Both the position numbers and the translations under genes were made by a program. The notes under the pieces were generated by a model, which was not told where the DNA came from, made no database searches, and worked only from the letters and a program-made list of their open reading frames with translations. Source: Watersipora subatra (lineage: Eukaryota; Bryozoa; Gymnolaemata; Cheilostomatida; Watersiporidae). From it: a DNA stretch of 64,000 nucleotides. Location: assembly GCF_963576615.1 (NCBI RefSeq), contig NC_088717.1, positions 57,305,526-57,369,525 of the forward strand, in the 5' to 3' direction. Shown here in pieces: positions 38,701-50,542 of the stretch (the stretch's first letter is position 1; each line of letters starts with the position of its first letter).

Positions 38701-39281
38701 AAATCAGTTTTTTGTCCAAAGACCTTTTTATTACCCGGGTAACGCCGGGTTGTACAGCTAGTATCTATATATATATGTACTAGTAGAATTCCCGGCATTG
38801 CAAGATTAATAGAATAATTACCCAATGAATTTGAGTAACTTATCAGGTAAGATAGTAACTTAAGCTAGTAACTTAAGCTAGTAAAAACCTTTACTATAAT
38901 AATAGCTGCGACGCCATCTTAACATTATGCATAATAACGTTATGCGTAACCTCAAACTGGTCAATAGTATTTTCGGAAGCACTGCATGTGCGACCTATTA
39001 TTCCATAGTATGGCAAGGACAGCTTAGTGTAATGGGTTGGCTCACCAGTCTGCAGACCTGAAGGTTCTGAGTACAAATCCAGTGCAAAATGGATTTTCAT
39101 TATTAAAACTGTATCACTATAATTGGACATACGAAGGACAGCCAAACACTGTGAGATATATAGCATCACTTTTATAAATCTCTTATACATATACATATAT
39201 ATATACATACTGTATAAATATATATATATTTATACAGTATGTATATATATATTTATACAGTATATATATATATTTATACAG

Positions 39282-39313
<32 letters not shown>

Positions 39314-42300
39314 CTAAGAATGCCAAATGGTACCATCAAAGATATAGAAGAAGGGTACAAGTACTTGGGGATTATGCAAAGCAACATCAACCACGAAGCC
39401 GAGGTACGTCACAAAGCCATTACCGAATACAAGAAACGCCTTCGGCAGGTCTTACGGAGCCAGCTCAATGCCAAGAACCAAGTCATGGCAATAAATACCT
39501 ACGCACTGCCAGTAATAAGATATCCAGCAGGCATAATAAAGTGGACTGAGGAAGCCATCAAAGAGACAGATATAGCAACTCGTAAACTGCTGACTATGCA
39601 TGGAGCACTCCACCCAAAATCTGATACTACTAGATTGTATCTCGATAGGAAAGATGGCGGTAGGGGACTCAAAAGTGTGCAGCAGACAGTGAAAGAGGAG
39701 GAGCAAAGCATCAAAGCATATGCAGCCTCCATGGCCACTTCAAATAAGTTGCTAGCTGAATTTCAATCGGCTGCTCTTACAACGGACCTACGCCCTGATG
39801 ATGAGGAAATTGACTGGCACACGAAACCTCTTCATGGTGCTTACCACCGACAAATATCTAAGGTTGGCGATCTTCACCAGACATATATGTGGCTGAACAA
39901 AGGAAAGCTAACGGCCAATACAGAGTCGCTAATCATGGCAGCCCAGGAGCAAGTGCTCCCAACAAGGCAACTCCAAACAAAAATCTATCACACTAGAGAC
40001 GATTCTAGATGCAGACTGTGCAAAGATGCACCTGAGACCATCCAACACATCGTCAGTGGATGCAAGCAGCTAGCAGGAAATGCATACACTGAGCGGCATA
40101 ATCATGTCGCAGGTGTTGTGTATAGAAGTCTATGTGATGAGTATGGCCTTAATAAACCACAACACTGGTGGGAAGCTCCTGGTAAGGTGAATGAAAATGA
40201 CCGCGCTAAGATCCTCTGGGACTTCTACATCCGAACTGACAAGCATGTCCTAGCAAACCAACCAGATATAGTGGTGGTAGACAAGGAGAACAAGAGGGCT
40301 TCCATAATAGATACAGCAGTACCCAATGACTACAATATAGCCAGCAAAGAAAAAGAAAAGGTAGAGAAATATCTCCCTCTTGGAGAAGAGATTGAAAAAT
40401 GCTGGAATGTAAGAACAACTGTAATCCCAGTAGTCATTGGGGCACTGGGCGCAATAACACCGGCGCATAAAATGTGGCTTGCCCAAATACCAACAGCAAT
40501 CAACTCCGGTGAGTTGCAGAAAAGTGCGCTATTGGGAACATCTAAGATCTTGAGGCGAGTGCTCAATTTCCCAGGTCTCTGGTAGGAAGACTCGAGTTAG
40601 AGCAGAATTTACCACCCGTACGGTGTATTCGGGGTGAGGAAACAATTATATATATATACAGTATGTATATATATACACACATATATATACAGTATGTATA
40701 TATATACACATATATACATACTGTATAAATATATATATATATATTTATACATATTTATAAATCTCTTATACATATATACATATATATACATATATACATA
40801 CTGTATAAATATATATATATTTATACATATTTATAAATCTCTTATACATATATATATATATTTATACAGTATGTATATATATATATTTATACAGTATGTA
40901 TATATATATATATATACAGTCAAACATGGATAACTCGGCCACGGATAGCTCAAAAACATGGTTAATTTGAACAGTTTCTTTGGTCCGTTCCCACGTAATG
41001 ATAAATTGCTATAGATAACTCGAACTAAACACTGTTAATTCAAACTGTTTTTTTGCCCAACGGCTACCGAAACGGTTATTATCGCTTTAGAAAATAACTT
41101 TATTCAAAGCCATAGAGGTAAACCTCATCTTTTCGTAATTCATAAGCGTTGTTATTACCACCATCGGCAAAATAATTTTGTCAACGACTTTTCTAAAGGT
41201 TTGGTCAAATTTGATTTATACTGCTATACGATTAATAGCACGGGCTTGCCGGGTCACGCGCGCAAGGATATTCGCCACGCGCATACAAAACAAAAACAGC
41301 ATGTTGTTTTGTATGTGCGTGGCGAAAATCCTTGAGTGCGTGACCCGGCTAGCCCGTGACGAATAGTTTTCCGACGTTGATTCCGTGTTGAATCAACGTC
41401 GGAATGTTGAATGTTTAAAACGTCTTAAAATTGTTTTTATTAAACATATACGTTGTCTTAGCTAACAAAAACTATTCATCGTTTGACCTAAACACAGAAT
41501 ACGTGTGTACATTCAATAAGTATCCATTCAAAAAGCGTGAGTGATATACAATGTACCGTTAAACCTCGTAAAACTTTTAATTGAACTGCCTCGGAGTGTT
41601 GCTCTTAACGAATCCCAGGTAAAGTAAGGGATTTTTCTTTGGTAACTTTTTCTTGAAGTTGCATAAACTTCAAGAAAAGTCGGCAAAATTGATCGTGGGT
41701 AAAACGCTCAAAAGAAAAAGATGTCTTTTCTTTTGAGCATTTCAACAACGATCAAGTTTTGCCAATGTCAATCTAAAAAAACTTCCTGGCAATAACATCA
41801 CCTCAAACAACAAACCAATCTCAAGTGATAGAAAAATCTCTATACTTTTTGATAAAAACGTTTTAAACTTTACATTAGAAGCATTTAATTTGAAACAAGC
41901 CATTTGTGCTTTTGATTTATATTATAGTTTGCATATGTACATGTATCTACTAATAAATAAGTAAATACATGGACTTGTGACAGTGCTCTGATAACTTGAA
42001 CGCTCTGATAATTCGAACACTTTTGCTCGGTCCCGTGAAGTTCGAGTTATCCATGTTTGACTGTATATATTTATACAGTATGTATATATATATACATACA
42101 TATATACATACTGTATAAATACATATATATATTTATCCATATTTATAAATCTCTTATACATATATATATATATATACATATATATATTTATACAGTATGT
42201 ATGCTGGTTCTTGCAAAAACACTCACTTCATCCAATCATCAAGAGATATCCAAAATAGACCCTCTTGACTGCCTTTAGTAGACAACTTAGCTCTCATATC

Positions 42301-45300
42301 CGGTGGTACAACCCTCCAGCATGAGGAATGCTCAGACCAATTACCCGTCCATGCAAAGCGGCCCCATGTGTTACGCAAGCGTAACAACCTACAAAATTAA
42401 GGATCTTTTGAAAGTGGAGATTTTACTTGATCGAAGCTAATTGAAGTGTAAATACAGAGGGAGTACAATCCACTTTTTATAAAATCTCTCATGGATAAAA
42501 CAAAACGAAGTGAGCCATCTCGATTTAGAAACAAGTACATTCAAGTCAATTGAGGTACGAACAACATTGCTTTCGCATTCGGAAAATACAACGATCTCTA
42601 AATACAGGATATGTAAACCATGTTAAAGTGAAAGCGTGATAAACTTAGATGAGTCAAGCTAGCGCTAAACGACAGCTGCATTTGAATTGTATCTCTCAAA
42701 ACAAAAACTTCCACCAGAAGAATGGTAAGAGTCTCCAAATTATCAGATAAGCGAGACATCTCTGCTAGTCAGATCACATTGTTAAAAAGAAATAAAGACA
42801 CCCAACTAGCCAGACTATAATTAGCTTATCCGAAAACACACCAATCTCTTATGGCTGAATTGGTGCAATCGGCCTGTACTTTTATGTAAACCTACCTCTT
42901 TGTCTGGTAGACTTACCTTGTTTTGTAAACTCCTTATGTGTATATTAAGAAACCTCATTTATCGTCATGCATACACATATAACAGCTGAGGTAACTATAT
43001 TCCAAATGTCAATCCCACGACCAAACAAGAGCGAAGCGATTGATTGGGAAATTTATGATAAATGCACATGTGCACACAACTCCCGAAAAATTATTCGTTA
43101 ACGGCCGTCACCAAACCCTTGTAACAAAAATCCTATCAACAAATTTAACTATTTTGCAGTAAAGTCGTTTAAGTATAATAATGATACAAAACGCATATAA
43201 ACCTATTTAAATATGTTACCAAGCCTTTGAAAGGTTACTGCAAATTCCTAAAACTAACCCATCTGATCGGATTATACACAAATAGACAGATTAATTTTGA
43301 CGAAAATCGCCACAAAACGCTTGAAAAACTTGGTTAAATAAAAGTTAAGACCGAAAATTGAAACGCCGAGCGACAGAGAATAAAACGATAAAGTCGTGCG
43401 CATTTCACGAAAAAATAACGTGCACATTTCACCATTCTATAGCATTGTCGAAGGTTTCTGTGATTAACGTAGGAGTACTGAAATCGTTTCATTTTTGCCG
43501 ATTTCAAAGTAATTGACATTTTAGACTCTTGAGTACTTCGGTATTCTAACTGATGTACAACACAGTGTAAGTAAAGGAAATGAAGATAATATTGTTTTCT
43601 AATGATTCTTATGAGATTTTAAGATTATGAGATTATACTTATGAGATTATAGAAACTATGATGTTTTGAAATGTAAACAAAATTGTGTATTGGTTTTATA
43701 TTATTACTATATTAATAATATTGGTTATTATAATAATATCAGTGCATTTTACTTCTAATATTGGCCAATAGTGCATTTCTCCTATTGCAGGGGGAGAGAT
43801 ATAAACATATAATCTTTTCCTTTCATTATTGCTATTTGTTGTATATATTAACACCCAAACCCAGCACATTACAGCTACCATTGCAGTTATCCTATTACAC
43901 TGCAGTGCCATTTGACTGCTAATATTGCATTTCTCAACCATCAGTACCCTTTCTTTTTTCCAATATCTCTTTGGCCATGGGCTGTATGACAGTGGAATTT
44001 CTAGTCTATTTTTTACAATTATCATAGATTTCTCTACATATGCACCTCTACTAACTTACGCTACTAACTTATGCTACCAACCTAAGCTACTAACTTACGC
44101 TACCAACCTAAGTTACTAACTTACGCTACCAACTTACGTTACTAACTTACACTACTAATTTGTGCTACTAACTTAACTTACACTCTTCAACATAAAAATG
44201 AACTTACACCAAATTTTAGAAGATTTTATCAGAAAGTATCAGTATTTTTCTATCATTTGCGATTGTCTTTGATGTTTGAGGTGATTTGACTGCCAGGATG
44301 TTTCAAGATTAAAATCAACAAAACTTGATCGCAGTTAAAACGCTCAGAAGAAAAATGCGTACTGAAATGATATCACTAGTCGCTATAGTTGATATCAGCT
44401 ATTGCGCTCGAGTTGCAGCATTACGCGTCTCTATTCTGTTGGACTCTTTGCAACTAGAAACGTCATCATCAGCGTTTTAGTCGTGATCAAGTCTTGTCGG
44501 TATTAATCTTGATACGTCGTGGCACTCAGATCACCTCATACATAAAAAATAATCACAAACAGTGCCGATACTTCCTGATAAAAGCTACTAAAATTGTAAG
44601 ATCTTTAAAAACTTACTTCTCTCCATGAACTAGCCGCACGTCCAGTATCGAATAGGCATGGTTACTGACAAGCCCAACAGCATCTAGCTCTTGAGGATGG
44701 AGTGATTTATAGCCACTAGAGCATCCCATGAGAAGCCGAGACTCTATGCAGCTCAGTAGCCTAGCCCAGACTAAGTCGACATCATCCTTGTTCAATGCTC
44801 TTTCCCGCCCTAAAAACAAGAGGACCAGCTTATAGTCAGCTTGCCGTACGCCAATTCCTATCAAGTGTTTGTTGAACACAGAGCTTCTTAACTCCAAATT
44901 GATTTTGTGCAAGCATATCCCTAAAGCCTTCCGATAAAGGTGTGAAGACATCTTTTGAGAATTTTCTGATATGCATTTATCAGGAACTAGAACAAGGTAA
45001 TCCTCTGCTTGCTACGCTCTAACTTTCTCCCAGTGTCTTATAATATAATTCTCTCTGATTATATTTACACTGCACTGCTGAAAGTATAATAACTTTAGAC
45101 TTAGCCAACTTTGTAGCGGCCAACTGTGAATGTGCCAGCTGTGTATTGGCCAACTACATATTGGTTAACTTTGCATTGGCCAACTGTAAATTCTCCGACT
45201 GCCTATTGGCCAACTATGTATTGGCTAGCTTTGTATTAGCCAAATGTCACTTCGCCAATTGCATATTGACTAATTGCTTATCGGCCAACTTCATATTGGT

Positions 45301-48300
45301 CGACTGCGTATGACCAGCTGCGTATTGGCCAACTGTGTATTGGCCAACTGCAAATTATGTCAACTGCATATTGGCCAACTGCGAACTGGCCAACCATGTA
45401 TTGGCCAACCGTATATTGGCCAACTGTGAATAGACCAAAAGTTTATTGCCACACTTTAGAATGAATAAATAACAGAGTTGACTACTCTCTCTAGAAGATA
45501 CCTACTATAAATACATTTTTGGCCGCAGTGATATTCTCTCAGAGTGTATAACAGTAACAGGTCACGGCAGGTTACTATTACACAGAGACAATATCACTGC
45601 CTCTAATATAGTCCTTTGTTGCAATATTCACAGTTCTGACCCATCAAACCATGAATCCTACAAAGAGTTCCTTTGGCAAATGGAAACTAATTTTTAAAGG
45701 TTTTTAACACTGTGAGAAATGTTTGTGCCGATGTGAGGCCAGCATACTGTAGTTCCTACTGTGACTATTCATACAAGTTTACTCTAATAAATAACTGATT
45801 TAACATAATTTAACATAATTTTACATTAAAGTATAGCTTAAACTACTTACTGATAAACTTTAAAATCAAAGAACTAAAAATAGAATCATTGGGATTGTAA
45901 ATGAATGAACAACCAAAGTAAATTAACAAATACGTGAAGTGTACTCTCAAGTTTATTAGCTGATGGACCTACGTAGGTTTCAGTACTACAACCAACTATA
46001 ATCTACGATGTTTGGCTACCTGTTCTGACCAGATGGAAACCCTTTTCTTCCAAACCGAGGCAATCATTTCTTCAAGGGAATGACAACTCCTTTGAATTAT
46101 ATCTTTAAAGCACTGAAGCGAAGTTACGCAAATGTTAGAAAAAAAGACTGCCAGGGGACCACTCAGCAATAAAACTATGGTGGCTAAACCTCAGTTCCTT
46201 ATTTAGTACTGCGGATGAAAAACAAGCTGAAGCCTTCAATGGGCTGTAGTGAAGGTCTGGCACAAGCACTGCTCCAGGTTGTCAGTCAATGCAAAGCTAT
46301 ATTGTATCCAGGTCTCAGTCTGATATCCAAATTTAAAGTTTGGCATGTTGTCAGAAACTGTCTTCTGTCAAGGAAATGCCGATGTGAGAGGAAGTTTTAG
46401 AAAATAACATACGCATCGTTTCAAAGTCAATAGTTTCGCAGGGAAAGCCAGTGAGTACAGCGAGACCCTCCTGAGTCGTGCCAGATATGAGGGCTGAGTA
46501 AGAACCAAACACCTTAGCCATGGCTTTTTCTAATAGAGGTACCCATAGCTGTTTTCTTCTACCCTGCATGCAGATAAGAATACACATAGCAAAGCTTCAT
46601 AGCTATGACTGCGTAATGCCCTAATAAAGGCGCAAAGCATGGCCTCTTATGTCTATGGAGATACAATGTGATTATAACAGAGGGCAATTATGGTTTCAGA
46701 AGTCTATAACAAATCAAGGTATGGTCATGCAATGCACTTTTAATAGCTCTGAATGTTTTCACAAATGCAATGCTTTTTAAAAAGGTCAAGCTATGACTTC
46801 CCAGGTCTATAACAAAACAGGGTATGGCTTCAGATGTTTATGGTTATGTATTCTACTCATAGCAGAACTGAGGTGTAACTTAGGATGTCTATGGGAAGCG
46901 GAGAGCTTGGATAGTGGAGAGATAAAGGTTTCTGATGCACATATATATGACCATATAGTGGACTGATAGAAGTAAGTTATCTATTTATGCTTCCACAAAT
47001 GTATCAACATTTATTAGTTACATTCTTATCTCTGCTATCTTAAGCGATACCTTGCAAAAGCAAAGCCGACCATCGGATGTGCAGGGCAGCCTGTCATCCA
47101 CTATCACGTCTACCCATCGACCATCCTTACACAGCCTCATTGCATAAACACCATTCGGGTTGATAGACTTTGTCACAAATATCCTTTCCAGAAGAGTTCG
47201 CCTCTCAGCCAGCACGCTCAGTGCGCTAGCAAACCTGTGCATAGCACAAATAAAGCATTAGCCTTCATCATTATGGGTAAAGCGCATTTCATGGCCAAGG
47301 AAAATACAGTATCATTAAGATTTTCTATGGTTCATTTAAAATACCCATCATGTTATGAACTAGAAAGTTTGCAAACTAGGAACACCAGATCTTATCTACT
47401 TCTCAAATAGTTGAGTTGGTCGTGCGGATATGCTAGACCAGCAGGATAACAACAGACTTACTAACTTGTAAGTAAACAGTCGTATGTAAAAAGTAATATT
47501 GTCTGTTTAAACCTATACAAATTCTTGTTTTTGAGCTTATTAAATACTTGCAGGAAGTCAGCGTTGCTCTGAGTTTTTTTAATTTTCAAGACCAATTCCT
47601 CCACTGCTTTCACAACAACAATCCATGAACGTGTTCATTGAGGGTAATTGTCCTTAACACGTGTGAAGGCACATGTTTAAGTTTCTAATTAGATAGATCG
47701 TGGGGCATTAATATGGAACACGAAAGCTGTAAGATCGCCAATTGAGCCCGGTATTGCTTGAAGTAAGCCTACATTTTCACATTAAATAAGTCGTAGATAC
47801 TGTGTGTGGAGTTCTGGCAGTCTGCTATTAGAACTCTTCCTTCACATGAGAGTTTTAAAATGTCACAGCAGACCAGTCATATTATAATGAATATTATTCA
47901 ACAAAGTTGGAAAGGGGTCAGATTACCGCGGTTAACAATGTCTAATGGCGAGCTGAATGTCATGAGTTCGAGTCCCATGCATAGCAATCTTTTATGACGC
48001 ACTGCTGATGTCATTTCCGCAGAGCGACCGTATCAAACGGATTTAAAGGATGATTAGACTGTTATAACTTATAAGTATACAGATAGTATCACCCAGTAGC
48101 ACTGAATAGCATGGTGTAGGCAAGCCCAGTTTTGAAACTGCTCCGAAGAGTTCAAACTGTGATTAAGACACAGAAGTTATTTAGAGACAATCAGACTGAT
48201 AACGACCAACCACAATATGGAAGAGCAGCTGCAGGAGACTGAATGCTAAAGAAGTGTCGATAGAATCAGATCCATAGTTTAGTACTCACCAACAGTTACC

Positions 48301-50542
48301 CAGATACCCTTGCACGATGTCAGTAGATTTGGGTTCGTTAAAAAGTGTCCATTTGAACCCGCGATCGCAGCTGCTAACTTGTATTTGGCGCGGTCTTGAC
48401 CAATGAGACACACTCTTTCCATCTTTGAAAGGGAGCAATCCACTTTCAAGCTCTTTTTTCTTGTAAATAGAAGCAACTGTAGGAGGAAAATCTGGATCCT
48501 CATACATCCTTTTAGCCTGCAATGAAACCAATTGGAACTAATTATTAAAAAACTAATTTAACTGGAAAGATCAGATCATCAGCTAAAGTATATCATTTTT
48601 AGTGGCCTACCAACGGAGAACTTCTAAGTCAGGTATAATAAATGGCGTAATCCGTAGAATGTTGGAAACATCCAAGGCTCTGAGAACCCAAACGCCTTGC
48701 GATCGATGCGATCGAAAAAAACTAAACACATAGCACAGGGCAGAAGACTGGACACGGAGATCAGAATAAGAGCTTTTAACGCGTGTACATCTAGCAATTT
48801 TTTATACAAACCAACACATCATCGAAAATACACCAAACAATATTGACAGCTTTCAAAGATAAATGCTAAGAAATGAGATCGACGTTCGGTGACCAATAAA
48901 GATCAGTTATCCAAATCAGTACAAGGAGACCAAACAAAGAGCATGGAGCGACGAAGTCAACCAGAGAAGACTACGTCTGTATGGCCACACCATACACGTA
49001 CCTGGGTGAGCACCAGTACAGCAAGCAATGAGCTAGTACGAGCGACCGATGAAAATGTCACGAGGAGCCTGTAGGATTGCACGGGAAAAATCATCAGAAA
49101 AGACATTAAAACTTAGGCATAGACACAGCTACGATCATCACATAGAATGGAGGGCAGTAAAGATTACTGATACGCAGCAAAAGCCGTGCCTGAAGGACAG
49201 AAGTTTACGTAAATAGAAACGTTTGATGATGATGTTAACGATGATGATGGCATACGATGCAAACCTCTGATCACTAACATCTCATTACTAACCCAGAGTG
49301 TGGAGCCCATTCATCTTATGAGCATGGATAATGCTACAGAGTTCATCTTCTAAGCAATAGACAGAGTGACTTGTATTAGCTAGAAATTATCGACACACTG
49401 TTCAGTAGAAAGCCTCAGGATCAAATAGAAGACTTGTGGCGAGGCCAAAAATATGGTGCAGAGTCATTTTCTTGTCCTATAAGCTTAGGCTTTATTTGGT
49501 TACATACATGACCAGTTAACAGAGACATTTGACAGAAATTGCACGAAACACCAACTGCGCGCTTTACAAGTCATTTTATGAAAAAACATGAGTACATGAC
49601 TCTGAAAAGTATGTAGGTCTAAAAACTTAAACATTTAGACTATGACAATTACAATAAAATAGACATAGGTATCAGTATGCATACCTCATGACAGAAATCA
49701 CTGATGTTTTTAACGAGCGAGGTCAATTTCTGTTCTAACTGTACTCTGAACTCTTCAGACAATGAGCTCTTCTGCCTATTGAAGCCCGGCCTATCAAATA
49801 CATTGCCAAATCTTTACACGAAGACTAGCTAAAAATGTGTTAATAAAAATGAATCCTACGTATAACAAAACAAATGTTAGTGTTGCACTGCAGGAGTGTA
49901 GACCCGCTCTTCTACACTAGTCAATGTGGTTGTAGGAGGTTGCTTAAACGTGATATTATCACCTGTCTACACATGGCAGAAAAGGCTGTTAACTGGGGCA
50001 CAGTACACAAGCGCAACAATCCATCAGCTAGAAATGATAAGCAAGAAAGGTTAAAGAAGGCGCTGAACTAAAAACTACCTCTTAGGAGTTGGTGGATTTG
50101 ATGGCAATGAGTTGGAGGGACTCACAACATCTTTTTGAGAAAACAAGTTGGCTTCACGGCTGCTGTTACACGCTTCACACCAGCTCAGCTCGTCTACAGC
50201 AGTACCATAAACAAAATGGCAGTTTTTAAAAATAACGTAAGATAACAATCATATTATAACTAACATTTTTGGTTCACAAAAAATGGAAACCAGCATGTTG
50301 TATAGAAAGTTGTTCCTTTATGAGGAAAGACCTGTATCTAACTATCAGCTGGACAGCTGTAGATTAGCCAGTGTACAGTACTAACCTCTGTTTTTGTAAG
50401 TACACCTGTAGCAAATCCATTTGGACTGCGAGTTATCAAATGGATCAGGAAGTATTTCACCACAAACATCACAGGCAAGGGCAACCTGTTTGTTGACAGT
50501 TGTACACGCAGGGCAATTCTTCGTCAATTGTTGGCTCGCCAT
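32729..50542 (-). CDS. CAPN15: Calpain-15 (small optic lobes type), complete (13 exons, 699 aa)
   Basis: Role: intracellular cysteine protease of the SOL calpain branch. Exons in order: 50386-50542, 50079-50193, 49685-49775, 48290-48516, 47051-47234, 46413-46563, 44617-44809, 42227-42388, 36941-37102, 36508-36680, 35196-35323, 33844-34025 and 32729-32903. They total 2100 bases and phases agree throughout. Residues 10-27 and 44-61 form two RanBP2-type zinc fingers (C-x2-C-x10-C-x2-C), the second split by intron 1. Catalytic residues: Cys196 in GYLGNCW, His359 in NHAYSI, Asn379 in RNTWG. The last four exons form the calpain beta-sandwich and the C-terminal SOL homology domain (DKGWSGQIVVAVNNHP; VLNILTQLERTASFSL). 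Start: first ATG after a likely 5' UTR acceptor (GCTACAG, 50554). Far shorter than the roughly 1,090-residue human protein because the N-terminus has two fingers. CAPN15 orthology is inferred from these motifs. Confidence 0.93.
33111..33468. repeat. 17-bp tandem repeat (ACCTAGTAGTACCTCGT), about 20 copies
   Basis: Near-perfect array in the last calpain intron (32904-33843), 200 bases upstream of the terminal exon on the minus strand. Confidence 0.95.
34150..34235 (+). repeat. tRNA-derived SINE-like fragment
   Basis: GCTGAATGTCTCAGGTTCGAATCCAG contains a B-box-like GGTTCGAATCC after a possible A box (AAGTTGGTCTAGCAAG). The same AGCTGAATGTC-A-GTTCGA layout recurs near 47940-47985. It does not fold as a full tRNA by eye, so it is called a SINE-like remnant. 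Confidence 0.4.
34968..35152. repeat. About 58-bp tandem repeat, three copies
   Basis: Units contain CTACAATGGTTCAAATGAGG then ACATGACAGGTGCCATGACA. They lie next to calpain exon 11 (35196-35323) and cause spurious minus-strand open frames. Confidence 0.85.
36066..36417. mobile_element. Small GC-richer element with 11-bp terminal inverted repeats (MITE)
   Basis: AGCCTGGTTCC (36066-36076) is matched by GGAACCAGGCT (36407-36417). The 350 bases between are clearly richer in GC than the flanks and include ACCGCCGAGTACCGCCGG. No ORF with a domain. It sits in the calpain intron 35324-36507. A TIR-bounded nonautonomous element is the simplest reading; superfamily unassigned. Confidence 0.6.
38088..38761 (+). 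mobile_element. Nonautonomous Helitron-type element
   Basis: Starts TCTCAAAGTATGTTTGTGG after TA-rich sequence. It ends with the hairpin ACCCGGGTAACGCCGGGT, then ACAGCTAG before T: a textbook Helitron 3' end. It lies in calpain intron 8. The open frame 38328-38696 inside has no recognised domain. Confidence 0.72.
38780..39156 (-). mobile_element. Nonautonomous Helitron-type element (minus)
   Basis: The minus strand reads from TCTCACAGTGTTTGGCTGTC to TTGCAATGCCGGGAATTCTA and then CTAG. It faces the element ending at 38761, with about 18 bases between. It shares the CTTAAGCTAGTAACTTAAGC block with the copies at 20.6 and 21.1-21.6 kb. A tRNA-like stretch (GGTTCTGAGTACAAATCC, near 39062) is present. 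Confidence 0.6.
39311..40655 (+). mobile_element. 5'-truncated non-LTR retrotransposon with restriction-like endonuclease
   Basis: An uninterrupted frame (about 39311-40585) encodes roughly 420 residues of the C-terminal part of a LINE polyprotein: the post-RT region (YKYLGIMQSNINHEAEVRHK), a CCHC motif (CRLCKDAPETIQHIVSGC), and a restriction-like endonuclease core (PDIVVVD then IIDTAVPND). The reverse transcriptase is missing. TA microsatellite flanks both ends. The endonuclease type and the simple-repeat target suggest the R4/Dong-like group, but the clade is inferred. It lies in calpain intron 8, on the strand opposite to the gene. The absence of stops implies recent insertion. Confidence 0.82.
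40655..40916. repeat. TA-rich microsatellite with TTTATACAGTATGTATAT units
   Basis: Alternating (TA)n and TACAGTATGTATA units between the LINE fragment and the inverted-repeat element. Similar units precede 39311 and follow 42064. Confidence 0.9.
40916..42064. mobile_element. CAGT-ended inverted-repeat DNA element, nonautonomous (pogo/Tigger-like)
   Basis: The left end CAGTCAAACATGGATAACTC is matched by GAGTTATCCATGTTTGACTG at the right end, flanked by TA repeats on both sides, as expected for TA-target elements. The inside is rich in smaller inverted repeats (41238-41360, 41373-41402, 41640-41680, 41703-41742). No transposase ORF. The TIR style resembles pogo/Tigger; assignment is inferred. 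Confidence 0.75.
42065..42226. repeat. TA-rich microsatellite next to calpain exon 8
   Basis: TATACAGTATGTATATATA units run to within a few dozen bases of the donor of calpain exon 42227-42388 on the minus strand. Confidence 0.85.
42389..44616 (-). other. Calpain intron 7
   Basis: Mostly AT-rich sequence. A short tandem array (CTACTAACTTACGCTACCAA) lies at 44048-44170, and a hairpin-rich stretch at 44280-44540 has AAAACGCTCAGAAGAAAAA and a related inverted block, resembling the interior of the inverted-repeat element at 40.9-42.1 kb. Confidence 0.5.
45110..45435. repeat. About 20-bp degenerate tandem repeat (CAACTGTGTATTGGCCAACT)
   Basis: About 17 imperfect units in the calpain intron 44810-46412. 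Confidence 0.85.
47850..48005 (+). repeat. tRNA-derived SINE-like fragment
   Basis: AGCTGAATGTCATGAGTTCG followed by AGTCCC resembles a Pol III B box and matches the layout of the fragment near 34.2 kb. In the calpain intron 47235-48289. Confidence 0.4.
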
